A stretch of DNA of 61,203 nucleotides from Mesorhizobium sp. Root552 (GTDB lineage: Bacteria; Pseudomonadota; Alphaproteobacteria; Rhizobiales; Rhizobiaceae), in contig NZ_LMFV01000010.1 of assembly GCF_001427285.1 (NCBI RefSeq), forward strand, positions 1-61,203, given 5' to 3'. Of the stretch, positions 59,981 to 61,203 are shown piece by piece. Positions within the stretch are counted from its first letter, which is position 1. Each line of letters begins with the position of its first letter. Both the position numbers and the translations under genes were made by a program. The notes beneath the pieces were generated by a model that searched no databases, was not told where the DNA came from, and worked only from the letters and a program-made list of their open reading frames with translations.

Positions 59981-60205
59981 ATGCAAATCAACAAGGTCCA
60001 CTCCGTCCGGACCTTAGCGCTCGTCGCAGAGGACCTCGGCGAAGATGCGGACTGGCTTGCCGACATCGCCGTCGACATGGAGCCCGAAGACGGGCTGATC
60101 CGGGTTTACGATCCGGAGCACCCGGACGGAACCATGGCCTTCTCCCAGTTCGGAATCGAAAGCCTCTGCAATCTCATCGAAATCCACCGCAGTACGACGA
60201 AGTAG
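59981..60205 (+). CDS. Small IS66-associated hypothetical protein
   Basis: A 74-residue acidic protein (MQINKVHSVRTLALVAEDLG, EDADWLADIAVDMEPEDGLI). Intact, starts three bases after the TnpC remnant stop. Similar small acidic proteins occur after IS66 transposases in rhizobia; the role is unknown. No catalytic motif. Confidence 0.6.
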   Translation: MQINKVHSVRTLALVAEDLGEDADWLADIAVDMEPEDGLIRVYDPEHPDGTMAFSQFGIESLCNLIEIHRSTTK

Positions 60206-60390
60206 GCCCGCCGCGGCCCGCGCCGGATGCATACGGCAATGCTAAATCTTGGAATGCTTCAATTTCCAAGCAGCGTGCACAGCCAAGCCTCTTCAGTCGT
60301 TGAAATTTGGTGTGGAAACGTCCGCGCATCGACCTGCCTGATCTAGTTGTTCTATTCCGCCGCTCAAAAACCTTCTCGTGGGCGGGTTCA

Positions 60391-61041
60391 CTACATCTTT
60401 CGCGACTTCGGCCGTCGTCTAGGCAGCTTTTCATTGGGGTGCGGCGGCACCGCGCGGGCGTTGGTTGGCGCGGGCCAGTTTCGGCGAGTCCTTACCATTG
60501 CCAGCAGAGGCGATTGCTGGGTTGTGAGAGTAAGATAAAGGCTTGCCGTGAGTGCGGCGTCTTCTAGAGCGTTGTGAGTGGTTCTAGAATAATCCAAACC
60601 AATCCTGGCGATACAGTCATCAAGATTGACCGATGCAGTACGCAATTTTGAACTGACCAATCCTACAGTGCTGACAACAGGCCGCTGAAGTTGTTCCGAT
60701 CCGGCCTGACTCAATTCACGTTGAAGGTAGTACATACTGCGCGCGCCATTATGGGCGACTATTTCATCTCCCCATGACAGCCACTCGGAAATTCTCGGGG
60801 CCCAATCCACGAACAAGTCTTGAAAGCGTGTTTCCCAATCTGACCAGCCGTGAGTTTGATGTGCTTCACTGCTGCTATTCTTTCGAGGGTCGAATACAAG
60901 GTGCAAGCCTCGGCTTATTTCACCGTCCTCCAAGCGTATTGCGCCCAGAGTCACAATCCGGTCACTTGGTCGATCGCCTGTGGTTTTTATCTCTAGAGCG
61001 ACAAAGCGTTTCGCACGTGTATGAACACGAAGTACATGCAT
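60391..61041 (-). CDS. DnaQ-like exonuclease-fold protein with altered active site
   Basis: About 216 residues. The fold is that of DEDDh 3'-5' exonucleases: RFVALEIKTTGDRPSDRIVT matches Exo I, but the D-x-E is A-L-E-x-K; HNGARSMYYLQREL matches Exo II, but F-D is R-S; only Exo III, HNALEDAALTASLYL, keeps its His and Asp. The basic C-terminal tail has many prolines (RRNWPAPTNARAVPPHPNEK). It is likely catalytically inactive or uses other residues. ATG 61041 (MHVLRVHTRAKRFVA) is my choice; the frame is open further to 61176. Confidence 0.68.
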   Translation of the reverse strand: MHVLRVHTRAKRFVALEIKTTGDRPSDRIVTLGAIRLEDGEISRGLHLVFDPRKNSSSEAHQTHGWSDWETRFQDLFVDWAPRISEWLSWGDEIVAHNGARSMYYLQRELSQAGSEQLQRPVVSTVGLVSSKLRTASVNLDDCIARIGLDYSRTTHNALEDAALTASLYLTLTTQQSPLLAMVRTRRNWPAPTNARAVPPHPNEKLPRRRPKSRKM

Positions 61042-61100
61042 GCGACATAAAATCCACCTATAGATAGTAAAATTTATCAGGCTCTGTATGAAGTTGGTAT

Positions 61101-61127
61101 GTAAGCATGCGCCGTAGGCCGCCTTGT
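61101..61127 (+). repeat. 27-bp direct repeat, right copy
   Basis: Matches 58314-58340 with one mismatch, same orientation, 2787 bases away. On the minus strand this copy lies inside an open frame (EREKLNAEILLNKAAYGACL) that comes in from beyond the right edge, so it may be the cut end of a gene outside the window. Confidence 0.55.
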
Positions 61128-61203
61128 TGAGAAGTATTTCGGCGTTCAGCTTTTCGCGTTCGTAATCCGGCAGCATTGCCGGCAGCGGTGCTGGAGAGCT
61201 TTG

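Noticed and set aside
1..61203. CRISPR array
   Set aside because: No regularly spaced repeats of 23-40 bases were seen; the repeats found are isolated pairs or short clusters.

Overview
The window looks like chromosome of an alphaproteobacterium of the order Hyphomicrobiales (Rhizobiales), most like Mesorhizobium and its relatives. The basis is gene content: a one-step phosphatidylcholine synthase (Pcs), HspQ, a Ppx-RlmE pair, GuaB, Rnd, AspS, RimO, an alphaproteobacterial-type Tad pilus locus, GC-rich codon use, and IS66/IS110/IS3 debris typical of rhizobia. No rRNA, CRISPR array or replication origin was seen.

Layout. (1) 1-4.25 kb is an accessory strip ending at a tRNA-Gln(CTG). It holds small hypothetical genes, an XRE regulator with two perfect palindromic operators, a three-gene overlapping operon, and, straight after that operon, a tRNA-like gene with no room for a D-arm. 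(2) 4.3-27 kb is mostly housekeeping: a YbhN-type membrane protein, Ppx, RlmE, an MFS exporter, GuaB, a MAPEG protein, RNase D, AspRS, HspQ, an AEC permease, a UbiH-like hydroxylase, Pcs, a quinone reductase, a complete BMP-type ABC importer, RimO and TerC. (3) 27-33.4 kb is a divergent catabolic cluster (CoxG-like protein, aldehyde dehydrogenase, SDR, ThDP enzyme, cupin, GntR regulator). It ends in a deletion scar where the N-termini of a diaminopropionate-ammonia-lyase-like gene and a BMP binding protein have been joined. (4) 33.8-38.9 kb has a three-gene sugar-modification operon, an exported RidA opposite a WYL regulator, and tRNA-Ser(TGA). Beyond the tRNA, two truncated integrases lie back to back. 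(5) 39.8-45.1 kb holds an operon for a membrane-fusion (HlyD-like) protein, a processive-type GT2 glycosyltransferase and a multi-zinc-ribbon protein that resembles TackOD1 and ends in a degenerate GGDEF-like domain, plus small unknown genes. (6) 44.8-58.3 kb is a complete Tad/Flp pilus locus split into divergent arms: flp-cpaB-cpaC-lipoprotein-tadG-tadE-tadE-cpaE on the minus strand and cpaF-tadB-tadC-tadD-cpaA on the plus strand. The minus arm runs on through a YkuD L,D-transpeptidase, a membrane-anchored coiled-coil protein and an SH3-like secreted protein. (7) 58.3-61.2 kb is a transposase graveyard and an exonuclease-fold protein with a damaged active site.

The best candidate for an undescribed system is regions 5 and 6 together: a Tad pilus whose operon carries its own peptidoglycan-remodelling module, next to a putative polysaccharide synthesis and export operon that may be controlled by a zinc-ribbon/degenerate-GGDEF protein. 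The second candidate is the tRNA-like RNA at 2737-2814. Both rest on sequence reading alone; the functions proposed are inference.
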